Source: Sulfitobacter sp. S190
GTDB taxonomy: Bacteria > Pseudomonadota > Alphaproteobacteria > Rhodobacterales > Rhodobacteraceae
Reading direction: 5' to 3'
Length of the DNA stretch: 64,000 nucleotides
Assembly (NCBI RefSeq): GCF_025141935.1
Contig: NZ_CP081123.1
Coordinates: 1-64,000, forward strand
Below are positions 36,145 to 45,380 of the stretch, piece by piece. The translations under genes were made by a program, and so were the position numbers. The first letter of the stretch is position 1, and the number at the start of each line of letters is the position of its first letter. Under the pieces are notes generated by a model. The model was not told the DNA's origin. It searched no databases and saw nothing but the letters and a program-made list of their open reading frames with translations.

Positions 36145-37715
36145 GCGGCCTCCGAAGTCTGTTGGATAAAGCTATCAATGGCATCTGTCGCGTCTTTGTC
36201 CAGCCGCAGACCCAACTTCGATCGACGCCAGAGGATGTCCTCTGCCGAGGATGCGTATTCATGCGCCATGAGATACCTGATCTCGGCGGCTGTCAGATCG
36301 GCGCCGAAATTCTGCCCCAGATCCCCTTCGGTCGTGGCATCCCCCAGAATGATCCGCGCGTCCGTGCCGTAGGCGCGGATCAGACGTTGCGCCCAACGGG
36401 GCGAGAGAAACGGGAAATCGCGCTGCAGCTCATCGATAAGCTTGCCGACATCGGCCACCGCAAAATCCCCGCCCGGCAAAGGCTGGCCCGCGGTCCAGTG
36501 CGGCTTCAGCCCCTTGATGAATGGCGCGAGTTTGTCCATCGCGTCCTCTGCGAGCTTGCGGTAGGTGGTGATCTTGCCACCAAAGATATTGAGAAGCGGC
36601 GCGCCTGTGTCGTCGACCGACAGCACGTAATCGCGTGTGGCTGCGGTGGCCGATTTCGCGCCATCATCATAAAGCGGGCGCACACCGGAATAGGTCCAGA
36701 CGACATCATCCGCAGAGATGTCCTGCTTGAAATACTGGTTGGCAAAATTGACCAGATAGTCCCGCTCTTCGGGTGTGCAGACCGGTTTGCGGTCCAGATC
36801 GGTGTGTTCCGCGTCTGTCGTGCCGATCAGGGTGAAATCGGTCTCATACGGAATTGCGAAGATAATCCGGCCATCTTCACCCTGAAAGAAATAGCATTTT
36901 TCGTGATCAAAAAGCCGTTTGGTGACGATATGGCTGCCGCGGACCAACCGCACGCCTTCCGTGGAATTCACTCGGACCTTGGTCTGGATGATATCGCCGA
37001 CCCACGGACCACCGGCGTTCACGAGAATTCTGGCCCGGTGGGTCTCCGGCCCTGTTGGGCCTTCGGTCGTAATTTCCCAGACGTCGTCGATCCGCGCAGC
37101 GGACAGGACTTTCGTCTGCGTCATGATGCGGGCGCCCAACCGTTCTGCATCGCGGGCGTTCAGAACGACAAGCCTGCTGTCCTCGATCCAGCAATCGGAG
37201 TATTCAAACGCCTTTTCGAACCTGTCCTCGAGCGGTGCCCCTTCCTGCGTGCCCCGCAGGCGCAGGGTGCGGGTGGCAGGCAGGATTTTGCGACCGCCCA
37301 GATTGTCATACATGAACAATCCCATCCGGATCAGCCACGCAGGACGCCGCCCTTTCATCCACGGCATAACCGTGTTGAGGATCTTCGAGGTCGGCGTTTC
37401 ACCTTCGAACCGCATGTCGGGATGGTAGGGCAGCACAAAGCGCATCGGCCACGAAATATGTGGCATTGCGCTGAGCAACACCTCGCGTTCGGCCAGCGCA
37501 TGACGCACCAGATTGATCTCGAAATACTCGAGATACCGCAGCCCGCCGTGAAAAAGTTTGGTCGAGGCTGATGATGTTGCCGAGGCAAGATCGTTCATTT
37601 CCGCCAGTTTGACCGACAGGCCGCGCCCTGCCGCGTCCCGCGCGATGCCCGCACCGTTCACACCGCCACCGATCACAAAGATGTCGGTGATGTCAGGGGT
37701 TGTCGCATCGTTCAT
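36141..37715 (-). CDS. glpD: Aerobic glycerol-3-phosphate dehydrogenase
   Basis: The 524-residue FAD enzyme starts at ATG 37715 ([18 protein letters not shown]), with the FAD motif [30 protein letters not shown] and the C-terminal DAO-like domain. It is a peripheral inner-membrane enzyme oxidising glycerol-3-phosphate to dihydroxyacetone phosphate and reducing ubiquinone. The product joins the same triose pool as the galactose pathway. It is first in a two-gene operon with glpK and divergent from the PNPOx-like gene. Confidence 0.94.
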   Translation of the reverse strand: MNDATTPDITDIFVIGGGVNGAGIARDAAGRGLSVKLAEMNDLASATSSASTKLFHGGLRYLEYFEINLVRHALAEREVLLSAMPHISWPMRFVLPYHPDMRFEGETPTSKILNTVMPWMKGRRPAWLIRMGLFMYDNLGGRKILPATRTLRLRGTQEGAPLEDRFEKAFEYSDCWIEDSRLVVLNARDAERLGARIMTQTKVLSAARIDDVWEITTEGPTGPETHRARILVNAGGPWVGDIIQTKVRVNSTEGVRLVRGSHIVTKRLFDHEKCYFFQGEDGRIIFAIPYETDFTLIGTTDAEHTDLDRKPVCTPEERDYLVNFANQYFKQDISADDVVWTYSGVRPLYDDGAKSATAATRDYVLSVDDTGAPLLNIFGGKITTYRKLAEDAMDKLAPFIKGLKPHWTAGQPLPGGDFAVADVGKLIDELQRDFPFLSPRWAQRLIRAYGTDARIILGDATTEGDLGQNFGADLTAAEIRYLMAHEYASSAEDILWRRSKLGLRLDKDATDAIDSFIQQTSEAA

Positions 37716-37919
37716 GTCAGATCCATCCGTGTCATGCAGCAAGTCAGGTTGGCGCTAACACCTAGAACGATGCACCCCTCGGTGCAAGACAGCGGAGCCT
37801 TTCCAATTTGAACCGTTAATCATGATTATGTTGCATCTGCTCGACTGCGACCCGTTTGCCCCCTGCGGAACCCAATGCCCGCGCTATGTGTTGGCTCGTG
37901 ATACATAAGGATAGCTTTC
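37716..37919. promoter_or_regulatory. Divergent promoter region between glpD and the PNPOx-like gene
   Basis: This 204-bp region contains a perfect 12-bp palindrome, TAATCATGATTA, at 37817-37828, a candidate operator. AAGGA lies 8 bases before the ATG at 37920. No glpR-type gene is adjacent. I see no ORF or further repeat here. Confidence 0.4.
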
Positions 37920-38399
37920 ATGACTGAAGAACACGAACGCCTGTGGGAGATCATCTCCGATATGCCGGCCTGCATGGTAACAACGCAAGACGGCGATGTG
38001 ATGCGGGCGCGCCCAATGGCGACTTTTATCGACAAGGATGCGCGCACGATCCGTTTCGTGACCGACAACGGCAGCGCAAAGCTGTCTGAGCTTGCGGATG
38101 ATCATGATCTTTGTCTGACCTTCGCGGACACGAAATCGATGCTTTATGCTTCGGTGAGCGGCAAGGGCAAGGTCAGCCGTGATCGGGACCTGATCCGCAA
38201 ACTCTGGGGGCCGTACTGCGACGTGTTCTTCCCGGGCGGCGCGGACGAGGCGGACGTGGCCGTTATCACCGTCGTGCCGACACAGGCAGAGTATTGGGAC
38301 AACGACAAGAACAGCGTGGCAATGGCCTATGAGATGGTCAAAGCCTATTTCAGCGATGACGGCCCCGACCTTGGCGGCAATGCCAAGCTGTCGATGTAA
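37920..38399 (+). CDS. Pyridoxamine 5'-phosphate oxidase-related flavoprotein (general stress 26 type)
   Basis: The 159-residue protein has the split-barrel FMN-binding fold: MVTTQDGDVMRARPMATF near the N-terminus, IRFVTDNGSAKLSEL and a central ASVSGKGKVSRD. The family binds flavin or F420 and is mostly uncharacterised (general stress protein 26/YdaG-like). It is unlikely to be true PdxH, which is longer. It precedes gdhA by 33 bp and may be in the same operon. Two PLP aminotransferases occur nearby, but a link to PLP metabolism is only suggested. Confidence 0.8.
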   Translation: MTEEHERLWEIISDMPACMVTTQDGDVMRARPMATFIDKDARTIRFVTDNGSAKLSELADDHDLCLTFADTKSMLYASVSGKGKVSRDRDLIRKLWGPYCDVFFPGGADEADVAVITVVPTQAEYWDNDKNSVAMAYEMVKAYFSDDGPDLGGNAKLSM

Positions 38400-38432
38400 T
38401 CGCCCTTCCGTTGTCCGATCAGAAAGAAAAGC

Positions 38433-39782
38433 ATGACATTTTCGCTTAGCCCGAAACACGACAGTCTCGAAGATTATCTGGCCGACCGTGCGCCCAATCA
38501 ACCCGAGTTCCATCAGGCCGTTGTCGAAGTGATGGGTGACATCAAGCCCATCATCGACCAACACGCAGCCTTCAAGGATGCGAACGTGTTTGCGCGGTTG
38601 GCCGAGCCCGAGCGGATGATCAGCTTTCAGGTCCCATGGCAGACAGATGAGGGCACAATCGAGGTGAACCGCGGTTACCGTGTTCAGTACAACGGTGCGA
38701 TCGGACCCTACAAGGGCGGGCTGCGGTTCCATCCATCGGTCAATCCGTCGATCCTGAAATTTCTGGGGTTCGAACAGACCTTCAAGAACGCGCTGACCGG
38801 ACTGCCCATGGGCGGCGGCAAGGGAGGATCGGATTTTAACCCCAAGGGACGGTCCGAGGCGGAGATCATGCGCTTCTGCTCTGCCTTCATGCAGGAGCTT
38901 CACCGTCACATCGGACCGGACATCGATGTGCCCGCGGGTGACATAAATGTCGGCGGGCGCGAAATCGGGTATCTTTTCGGGGCGTATCGCCGGATTACCA
39001 ACCGGTTTCAGGGGGTGCTGACCGGCAAGGGCCAGTCCTTTGGCGGCAGTGCCATGCGCACCCAAGCCACGGGTTTTGGCGTGATTTATTTTCTCAACCA
39101 GATGCTTGAGGCGCATGACGACGGTGTGGAGGGCAAGCGGGTCATCATTTCCGGCGCCGGCAATGTGGCGACCTATGCGGCCCAGAAAGCTGTCGAGCTC
39201 GGGGCGCGTGTCATCACGCTGTCGGACAGTAACGGGACGATCCACGACCCCGACGGCCTGTCGCAAGACAAGATCGACTGGGTGCGGTCACACAAGGCGC
39301 AATCCGGTGCCTCGCTCGAGGCATATGTCGATGCGTTCGGCGGCACGTGGCACAGCGGCGATACGCCGTGGGGCGTCGAGGCAGATATCGCCCTGCCCTG
39401 TGCCACGCAGAACGAACTTGACGGTTCTGCCGCCAAAACGCTTTTGAAGAACGGAACGATGGCGGTGGTCGAGGGCGCAAACATGCCCTGCACCGCCGAT
39501 GCCAAGCAGGCTTTGCGAAGCGCGGACATTCTTTATGCGCCCGGCAAAGCCGCCAATGCGGGTGGTGTTGCCGTTTCCGGTCTGGAGATCAGCCAGAACC
39601 GGACCCGGCGTCCCGAAACCGCGGACGAAGTGGACGAAGCGCTGCACCAGATTATGTTCGATATCCACAGCGTCTGCGTCGAGGAAGGCACCCGCGACGG
39701 GGCCGTCGACTATACCAAGGGCGCGAATATTGCCGGTTTCCGCAAGGTGGCAGACGCCATCGTGATGCAGGGGGTCGGTTGA
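38433..39782 (+). CDS. gdhA: NADP-specific glutamate dehydrogenase
   Basis: The 449-residue protein is a hexameric-type GDH. It has the substrate and catalytic lysine motifs YNGAIGPYKGGLRFHPSVN and LPMGGGKGGSDFNPKG, DVPAGDINVGGREIGY and the coenzyme motif SGAGNVATYAA. It interconverts 2-oxoglutarate plus ammonia and glutamate. Here it could recycle the amino-acceptor for the plasmid's aminotransferases. It is followed 21 bp later by the acetolactate-synthase-like gene. Confidence 0.95.
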   Translation: MTFSLSPKHDSLEDYLADRAPNQPEFHQAVVEVMGDIKPIIDQHAAFKDANVFARLAEPERMISFQVPWQTDEGTIEVNRGYRVQYNGAIGPYKGGLRFHPSVNPSILKFLGFEQTFKNALTGLPMGGGKGGSDFNPKGRSEAEIMRFCSAFMQELHRHIGPDIDVPAGDINVGGREIGYLFGAYRRITNRFQGVLTGKGQSFGGSAMRTQATGFGVIYFLNQMLEAHDDGVEGKRVIISGAGNVATYAAQKAVELGARVITLSDSNGTIHDPDGLSQDKIDWVRSHKAQSGASLEAYVDAFGGTWHSGDTPWGVEADIALPCATQNELDGSAAKTLLKNGTMAVVEGANMPCTADAKQALRSADILYAPGKAANAGGVAVSGLEISQNRTRRPETADEVDEALHQIMFDIHSVCVEEGTRDGAVDYTKGANIAGFRKVADAIVMQGVG

Positions 39783-39803
39783 CCAATCAGGAGTGCCAAG
39801 CAC

Positions 39804-41453
39804 ATGAAAGCGTCCGATCTGTTCGTCAAATGTCTCGAAGCGGAGGGCGTCGAGAGGATCTATGGCGTTCCGGGTGAGGAAAATGCCGACTTCATGATGT
39901 CGTTGCAGGACTCGTCGATCGAGTTTGTGCTGACGCGCCATGAACAGGGCGCCGCCTTCATGGCCGAGGTCTACGGGAGACTGACCGGCAAGGTCGGCGT
40001 ATGTCTCGGCACGTTGGGTCCAGGGGCGACGAACCTGATCACCGGCGTGGCGGACGGCAATATGGACCGTGCACCGATGCTTGTCCTGACCGGTCAGGGC
40101 GCGTTGACCCGCCAGCACAAGGAAAGCCATCAGGTGATGAACGTCGTCGAGATGTACAAGCCTGTGACCAAGTGGTCGACCGCCATCAACGCGGCATCCA
40201 ACATTCCCGAAATCGTGCACAAGGCGGTAAAGCTGGCCACAGCCGAGAAGCCGGGCGCCTGCCATATCGAGCTTGCCGAAGATGTCGCCGCCACACAAAC
40301 GGACGAACGCCCCATGCGCGCCGCGCGCGTGCGCCGCCCTGTTCCCGGCGACGATGTGATCGATCAGGTCTGGGACAGGCTCCGCTCGGCCAAGACACCA
40401 TTGATCATTGCCGGAAACGGTGCCATCCGCACGCGGGCCAGCGCACAGCTACGTCAGTTCTGCGAGGCAACGGGCATCGGTGCCCTGATGACATTCATGG
40501 GCAAAGGGGCGCTTGATCTGGAGGACCCCAGATGCCTGTTCACCGTGGGCATGGGGCAGCGCGACTATCCGCAACTGGCCATCGACGCTGCCGATCTGAT
40601 ACTCACCGTCGGGTTCGATCCGGTGGAATACGGGCCGGAAAAATGGAACAGCGGTTGCGGCGCAGACATTATCCATATGGATTTTGCGCCCGCCGAAAGT
40701 GACAAATACTATCAGCCCTCAATCGAGGTTGTAGGGGATGTCGCGCATGGTCTTTCAATGTTGAACGCCCGCGCGGAGCGGGACGGCGCGCCACGGTACG
40801 ATCTGGCCAGCCAGACAAAGCTGCGCGAGCGGATGCAAAGCGAATTTGCCGAACATGCGCAGGATCGTACAACCGGCTCCATCCGTCCGCAAAAGGCGGT
40901 CGCCGATGTACGCGCGGTTCTGGGGCCGGATGATATCGTGTTGTCCGGTGTCGGTGCGCATAAAATGTGGATTGCGCGCCACTACCAATGTCATGCGCCC
41001 GGCACCTGCCTCATCTCGAACGGTTTTTGCTCCATGGGTATGCCCCTGCCCGGTGCAATCGCTGCAAAACACGCCTGCCCCGACGCCAAGGTCCTTGCCG
41101 TGGTCGGAGATGCGGACGTCATGATGAACGTGCAGGAAATGGAAACGGCCAGCCGCCTCGGTTCCGACATCACGGTGCTGGTGTGGGAGGACAAGGCCTA
41201 TGGTCTGATCGCGTGGAAGCAGGAACAGGAATTCGGTGAGCACACGGATTTGTCCTTCACCAATCCCGACTGGATGCAATTGTGCGATGCCCTCGACTGG
41301 CAGGGTCAGCGGTGCGACAACGCCGAAGAGTTGCAAAGCGCCCTGCAACGTGCGCTCGATCACCGCGGGCCATCGATGGTGGTGATCCCGATCGACTACC
41401 GCGAGAATATGAAACTGACGGAGCGTTTGGGCAAGATCACGGAGACGTTCTGA
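39804..41453 (+). CDS. Acetolactate synthase large-subunit-like TPP enzyme
   Basis: The 549-residue protein has three TPP-enzyme domains. The activating Glu lies in RHEQGAAFMAEVYGRLTG (about 47) and LGPGATNLITG follows. The TPP/Mg motif reads GDADVMMNVQEMETA instead of the usual GDG. It most resembles stand-alone (catabolic-type) acetolactate synthases and has no small regulatory subunit beside it. It could equally act on another 2-keto acid. Its TGA stop abuts the TGA of the convergent aminotransferase (TGATCA). Confidence 0.85.
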   Translation: MKASDLFVKCLEAEGVERIYGVPGEENADFMMSLQDSSIEFVLTRHEQGAAFMAEVYGRLTGKVGVCLGTLGPGATNLITGVADGNMDRAPMLVLTGQGALTRQHKESHQVMNVVEMYKPVTKWSTAINAASNIPEIVHKAVKLATAEKPGACHIELAEDVAATQTDERPMRAARVRRPVPGDDVIDQVWDRLRSAKTPLIIAGNGAIRTRASAQLRQFCEATGIGALMTFMGKGALDLEDPRCLFTVGMGQRDYPQLAIDAADLILTVGFDPVEYGPEKWNSGCGADIIHMDFAPAESDKYYQPSIEVVGDVAHGLSMLNARAERDGAPRYDLASQTKLRERMQSEFAEHAQDRTTGSIRPQKAVADVRAVLGPDDIVLSGVGAHKMWIARHYQCHAPGTCLISNGFCSMGMPLPGAIAAKHACPDAKVLAVVGDADVMMNVQEMETASRLGSDITVLVWEDKAYGLIAWKQEQEFGEHTDLSFTNPDWMQLCDALDWQGQRCDNAEELQSALQRALDHRGPSMVVIPIDYRENMKLTERLGKITETF

Positions 41454-42581
41454 TCAACCCGGCCAGGCGCGTAGCCCCTTGGCAAGCCGGTCAAGCCCTT
41501 CGTCAAGATTGACGCCTGCGCCGCCACCGACACCGAGCCGGATATGCCCGGGCTGGTCATAGGCCGTACCGGGCAGCAGGAACGTCCGGTAAGGATCGGC
41601 CAGCAGAAACCGCGCGAAAGCGCCGCTATCCATGTTTTCCGGCAAACGCCCCAGCCCGATCAGCCCCGCACGGGGTGCGACCCATTCCAGCATGGGCTGC
41701 GCTGCCACCCACGCGTCCATGCGCGCCAGATTGCGCCGCCCGGCCGCGCGGGCCTCTGCCATGGCTTTGTCGTACCGATCGGGGCGCAGGGCGATCTCGG
41801 CGATGACTTCGCCCATGATATTCATGATCTCGCTGGAATTCTCACGCAGGATCACAGCGTCCATGACCATCTGCGGATCGCGACAAATCAACCAACCGGT
41901 GCGCAACCCTTGCAGCCCCAATGCCTTGCTTACCGAACCGGTCGTGATGCCGCGCTCGTACAGACCGGCGACCGAAGGGGCGCGCGGTCCGTCCCACTCA
42001 AGCCCGGCATACACCTCGTCAACGAGCAGCCAAGCCCCGTGCGCCGCCGCGATATCCACCACCCGCTGAAGCGTTTCGCCGTCCATCAGATCACCCGTCG
42101 GGTTGTTCGGGTTCGTCAGGAAGATCATGCGCGTTTTCGCATTTACAGCGTCTTCCAGCGCATCGAGCGGTAATTGCCAGCCGTTTTTCTCGCGGCGGTG
42201 GACTTTGACCACCTTGGCTCCGATCGCCCTGGCAAGCACGTCGGCCTGTGGCCAGCCGGGCGTTTCGATAACGATCTCGTCGCCGGGCTGCAAAAGCTGC
42301 ATCACAGCCAGATAATTCGCTTCCGCAGCTCCGGCGGTGATCAGCACATCCTTGCGATCGCACACCCCGTCCAGCCCCGCATGGTGCAGTATATGATCGC
42401 GCAATTCCGGCAGCCCGCGAAAGTCACGGTTGTTCCAATCCAGCGGCAGATCCGGATCGAGATCGTCCATGAAACTCCCCAATGTCGGGCTTTGCGATAG
42501 CGAGAACCCGACGATTGCTTCGGGTGCGGCATCGGTCGTTTCGAGCAGATATTCAAACAGCGTGTGTATCTTGACTTTCAT
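41454..42581 (-). CDS. Class I/II PLP aminotransferase
   Basis: The 375-residue fold-type I aminotransferase has NPNNPTGDLMDGE, DEVYAGLEW and the PLP-lysine segment GSVSKALGLQGLRTGWL. ATG 42581 (MKVKIHTLFEYLL) is chosen over an in-frame TTG nine bases upstream that lies too close to AGGAAA. Substrate specificity cannot be told. It stands between the acetolactate-synthase-like gene and a divergent metallo-hydrolase, with only 41 bp to the latter. Confidence 0.85.
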   Translation of the reverse strand: MKVKIHTLFEYLLETTDAAPEAIVGFSLSQSPTLGSFMDDLDPDLPLDWNNRDFRGLPELRDHILHHAGLDGVCDRKDVLITAGAAEANYLAVMQLLQPGDEIVIETPGWPQADVLARAIGAKVVKVHRREKNGWQLPLDALEDAVNAKTRMIFLTNPNNPTGDLMDGETLQRVVDIAAAHGAWLLVDEVYAGLEWDGPRAPSVAGLYERGITTGSVSKALGLQGLRTGWLICRDPQMVMDAVILRENSSEIMNIMGEVIAEIALRPDRYDKAMAEARAAGRRNLARMDAWVAAQPMLEWVAPRAGLIGLGRLPENMDSGAFARFLLADPYRTFLLPGTAYDQPGHIRLGVGGGAGVNLDEGLDRLAKGLRAWPG

Positions 42582-42622
42582 GCCGCGCAAATTTCCTAAT
42601 CCAGCAAACAGGGGAGACCACC

Positions 42623-43381
42623 ATGAAAGGGCAGATCACGCTGGAGGGCAAACCGAAACGCATGGCGGTACTCGACTACGGGCTGTTTCAGGTGCATGCG
42701 AACGGCCGCATCATCGGCATCTGCGGCTACGTCGTCGAAATGGATTCCGGTGACGTCGTGCTGATCGACTCCGGGTTCCCCCCGAAATATGCGCAGGACG
42801 CCGCTGCCGCCACGGATGAGGATGATCTGGGCAGTTTTGGGCGGGTGTTGTCGGTGACGCCCGACAATAGCGTCAGCGCGCAGCTGTCATTGCTCGGGCT
42901 AAAGAAATCGGACGTCACGCTGATGATCCAGAGTCACACCCATATCGACCATGTCGGTGAACTTGACGCCTTTCCCGGTGTCCCGATCCTGATCGCGGCA
43001 GCAGAACGCGCCTTGCCGCGCCCGCTCTACTGGTCGGGAAAGCAGCCGATGACGTGGCCGGACGCGCAATACCATCTCGTCGACGCAGATATGACCCTCG
43101 CACAGGGGTTCGACGTGCTGCTGTGCCCGGGTCATGCGCCGGGGCAACTGGCGTTCATGATTGACCTGCCGGACAGCGGGCCGATCCTGCTGACCTCGGA
43201 CGCGATCAGCAGAGCGGACGAAATCGGCGAACGCTTTGCCGGTTCATGGGAAGAAGCGCAGGCGATCTTTCACGGTGACAGACTGATGCAGCGCGCCCGC
43301 GACCGCGATGCGCTGGTGATATTCGGTCACAGCCCCGAAGACTGGCCGACACAGCGCAAGGCGCCCGACTGGTACACCTAG
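42623..43381 (+). CDS. Metallo-beta-lactamase-fold hydrolase, AHL-lactonase-like
   Basis: The 252-residue protein has the metal motif SHTHIDHVG (HxHxDH, 105-110), a third ligand in CPGHAPGQ (about His172), Asp in LTSDAIS (about 194) and a C-terminal His in FGHSPED. Length and motif order match N-acyl-homoserine lactone lactonases of the AiiA/AttM group, which open signal lactones. Other lactonases or thioesterases share this layout, so quorum quenching is a hypothesis. A good GGGGAG site precedes the start. The stop interlocks with that of the convergent SDR gene. Confidence 0.8.
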   Translation: MKGQITLEGKPKRMAVLDYGLFQVHANGRIIGICGYVVEMDSGDVVLIDSGFPPKYAQDAAAATDEDDLGSFGRVLSVTPDNSVSAQLSLLGLKKSDVTLMIQSHTHIDHVGELDAFPGVPILIAAAERALPRPLYWSGKQPMTWPDAQYHLVDADMTLAQGFDVLLCPGHAPGQLAFMIDLPDSGPILLTSDAISRADEIGERFAGSWEEAQAIFHGDRLMQRARDRDALVIFGHSPEDWPTQRKAPDWYT

Positions 43382-44103
43382 CGTACGTCCCGCCCCTGAT
43401 TGAGGATGATGACATTGCCGCTGGACACGTTTCCGGCGGGTGAGATCAGGAAGCTGACCCAGGCGGCAATCTCTTCGGGCTGCATGGCGCGACCGTGGGG
43501 CATTTGCGCGATGGCCTTGGCCAGAACCTCCTCGCTCACCACCCCGAAAAGCGGCGTTTGGGTCATCGCAGGGGCGATCGAATTGACGGCAATCTGCTCG
43601 GTTGCATATCTGCGGGCCAGATCTTTGGTCAGCGTGTCCAGCGCAGCCTTGCTCGCGCGGTAATGGGGCGGGTCGAAAGCATCGAAATTATAGGCACCGT
43701 TCGAGGATATGTTCACGATCTTGCGGACACCCGCCCGCCCGGTCATGAGCTTGATCGATGCCTGCGCACAATGAAAGGCGGCCGTAAAATTCAGGCGCAT
43801 CTGCCTTTCAAACTCGTCCTCCGGAATATCGGGAAATTCTGACATGAAACACGTGCCGGCGTTGTTGACGAGCGCGTCCACCCCGCCATGCTCGGACGCG
43901 ATTTGCGCAAAAGCTGCGTCAATCGCGCTCTTGTCCATCAGATCCGTGGGTATCGCGGCAAACCCTTCTTGCTGGGCCATTTCGGCCATGCCGTCACTGT
44001 CGACATCCAGCCCGACAACGTGCAGACCGTCCTCGAGCAACTTGGCAACGATCGCTCGGCCCATGCCGCCCGCTGCGCCTGTGACCACTGCAACTTTCAC
44101 CAT
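43378..44103 (-). CDS. SDR-family oxidoreductase
   Basis: The 241-residue classical SDR has VTGAAGGMG (8-16), NNAG, the catalytic Ser in NISSNGAY and an intact Y-R-A-S-K. It is of the 3-oxoacyl reductase/acetoin-diol dehydrogenase type with unknown substrate. An acetoin or diacetyl reductase role would fit the acetolactate-synthase-like gene, but nothing in the sequence fixes it. It diverges from the aminotransferase at 44217 across 113 bp. Confidence 0.85.
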   Translation of the reverse strand: MVKVAVVTGAAGGMGRAIVAKLLEDGLHVVGLDVDSDGMAEMAQQEGFAAIPTDLMDKSAIDAAFAQIASEHGGVDALVNNAGTCFMSEFPDIPEDEFERQMRLNFTAAFHCAQASIKLMTGRAGVRKIVNISSNGAYNFDAFDPPHYRASKAALDTLTKDLARRYATEQIAVNSIAPAMTQTPLFGVVSEEVLAKAIAQMPHGRAMQPEEIAAWVSFLISPAGNVSSGNVIILNQGRDVR

Positions 44104-44216
44104 CTGTATTTCCTTTCACACCGGGCCCGTCGATTGGCATGGATTTTCGCGACACGCTCCGATAGATCGTATTGAATGTAAACGCATTTATCCTGCCCAC
44201 GTCAGAAGGAAGCGCC
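44104..44216. promoter_or_regulatory. Divergent promoter region, SDR / aminotransferase
   Basis: This 113-bp non-coding space contains AGAAGGAAG about seven bases before the aminotransferase ATG at 44217. No strong palindrome was found beyond a short CGAT-ag-ATCG. The left-arm copy begins further downstream and lacks this region. Confidence 0.35.
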
Positions 44217-45380
44217 ATGCCCCCCCGCCCTGCCCGCAGGATCACCGACACAAGCCCAAAGAATTTCGGCATGTTTGCGAAAGCCGTAGGCATGTCCGGC
44301 GATCTGATCCACCTCGAACTGGGCATGCCGGCAGACGATACACCCTGCCACATCAAACAGGCGACCGTTGCCGCCCTCAATGCGGGCGATGTGCATTATT
44401 CTGATCTGCAGGGCCAGCCTGCGCTCAGGCAGGCGCTGGCAGAGAAGCTGTCGCGGCAAAACGGGCTCGACTTCACTGCCGATGAGGTGCTGATCACGAA
44501 CGGCCTGACCCACGCATCTTTCGCCGCCTTTATGGCGTTCATCGATGACGGCGACGAGGTCATCCTGCTTGCGCCCTACTACCCGCAGCATATCGGCAAG
44601 GTGGAACTGGCGGGGGGCCGCGTCGTTATCGCGCCGCTCGATGCGGAAAACGGTTTCGCGCTGAATGCGGATCTCATTGCACCGCATATCACTTCGCGCA
44701 CCAAGGCGATTGCGATTGTTAATCCCTGCAACCCGACGGGTCGTGTCTATTCCCGTGCCGAGCTTGAAGGCTTGGCGCAGCTGGCCGTGGCACACGATCT
44801 GATGGTGTTTTCAGACGAGGTGTACGAAGAAATCACCTATGACGGCGCGCGCCATATTTCCATCGCGGCCCTGCCCGGCATGCGCACGCGGACAATCACG
44901 ATGAGCGCCTTTACCAAAGCCTACGCGATGGACGGCTGGCGGCTTGGCTATCTGGCGGCCGATGCGGGCCTCATGGGTCCGTTGATGAAAATGACCACCA
45001 GCGAAGTCACCCATGTGAACACATTCATTCAGGCCGGAGCCTTGGCGGCGGTAACGGGTCCTTCAGGTGTTCTGGCCGAGATGGTGGACCGCGACCGGGC
45101 CCGCCGCGATCTGGTCGTGACCCGCCTGAACCAGATGCCCGGGGTCACCTGCGCTCCTGTCGAAGGCACGATTTATGCGTTTCCCGACATCCGCGCCACG
45201 GGCCTGTCGGCGCAAAACTGCGCGGACAGATTGCTGAATGAAACGGGTGTGGTGGTCGAAGCGGGCAGTTTCTACGGCACAGCTGGCGAGGGGCATTTGC
45301 GGGTCTGTTTCGGCTGTGCGGAGCTTGACGTGCTCACAGACGCGATGGACAGGATGCAGCGGTTCTTCAACAGTCTCTAA
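44217..45380 (+). CDS. Class I/II PLP aminotransferase (complete copy)
   Basis: This 387-residue aminotransferase is complete only here. ATG 44217 (MPPRPARRITDT) follows AGAAGGAAG; the frame opens 45 bases earlier. Motifs are NPCNPTGRVYSRAEL, SDEVYEEITYDG and the PLP-lysine segment SAFTKAYAMDGWRLGYLAA (Lys about 234), as in aspartate or aromatic aminotransferases. It converts an amino acid and keto acid pair; aryl substrates would link it to the indolepyruvate oxidoreductase, but this is speculative. Convergent with the kynureninase-like gene, sharing a CTAA stop junction. Confidence 0.9.
   Translation: MPPRPARRITDTSPKNFGMFAKAVGMSGDLIHLELGMPADDTPCHIKQATVAALNAGDVHYSDLQGQPALRQALAEKLSRQNGLDFTADEVLITNGLTHASFAAFMAFIDDGDEVILLAPYYPQHIGKVELAGGRVVIAPLDAENGFALNADLIAPHITSRTKAIAIVNPCNPTGRVYSRAELEGLAQLAVAHDLMVFSDEVYEEITYDGARHISIAALPGMRTRTITMSAFTKAYAMDGWRLGYLAADAGLMGPLMKMTTSEVTHVNTFIQAGALAAVTGPSGVLAEMVDRDRARRDLVVTRLNQMPGVTCAPVEGTIYAFPDIRATGLSAQNCADRLLNETGVVVEAGSFYGTAGEGHLRVCFGCAELDVLTDAMDRMQRFFNSL

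Noticed and set aside
36162..37571. 469-residue plus-strand frame opposite glpD
   Set aside because: Shadow of a well-conserved FAD dehydrogenase.
37884..39266. 460-residue minus-strand frame opposite the PNPOx-like gene and gdhA
   Set aside because: It spans two unrelated real genes and their spacer; no motif of its own.
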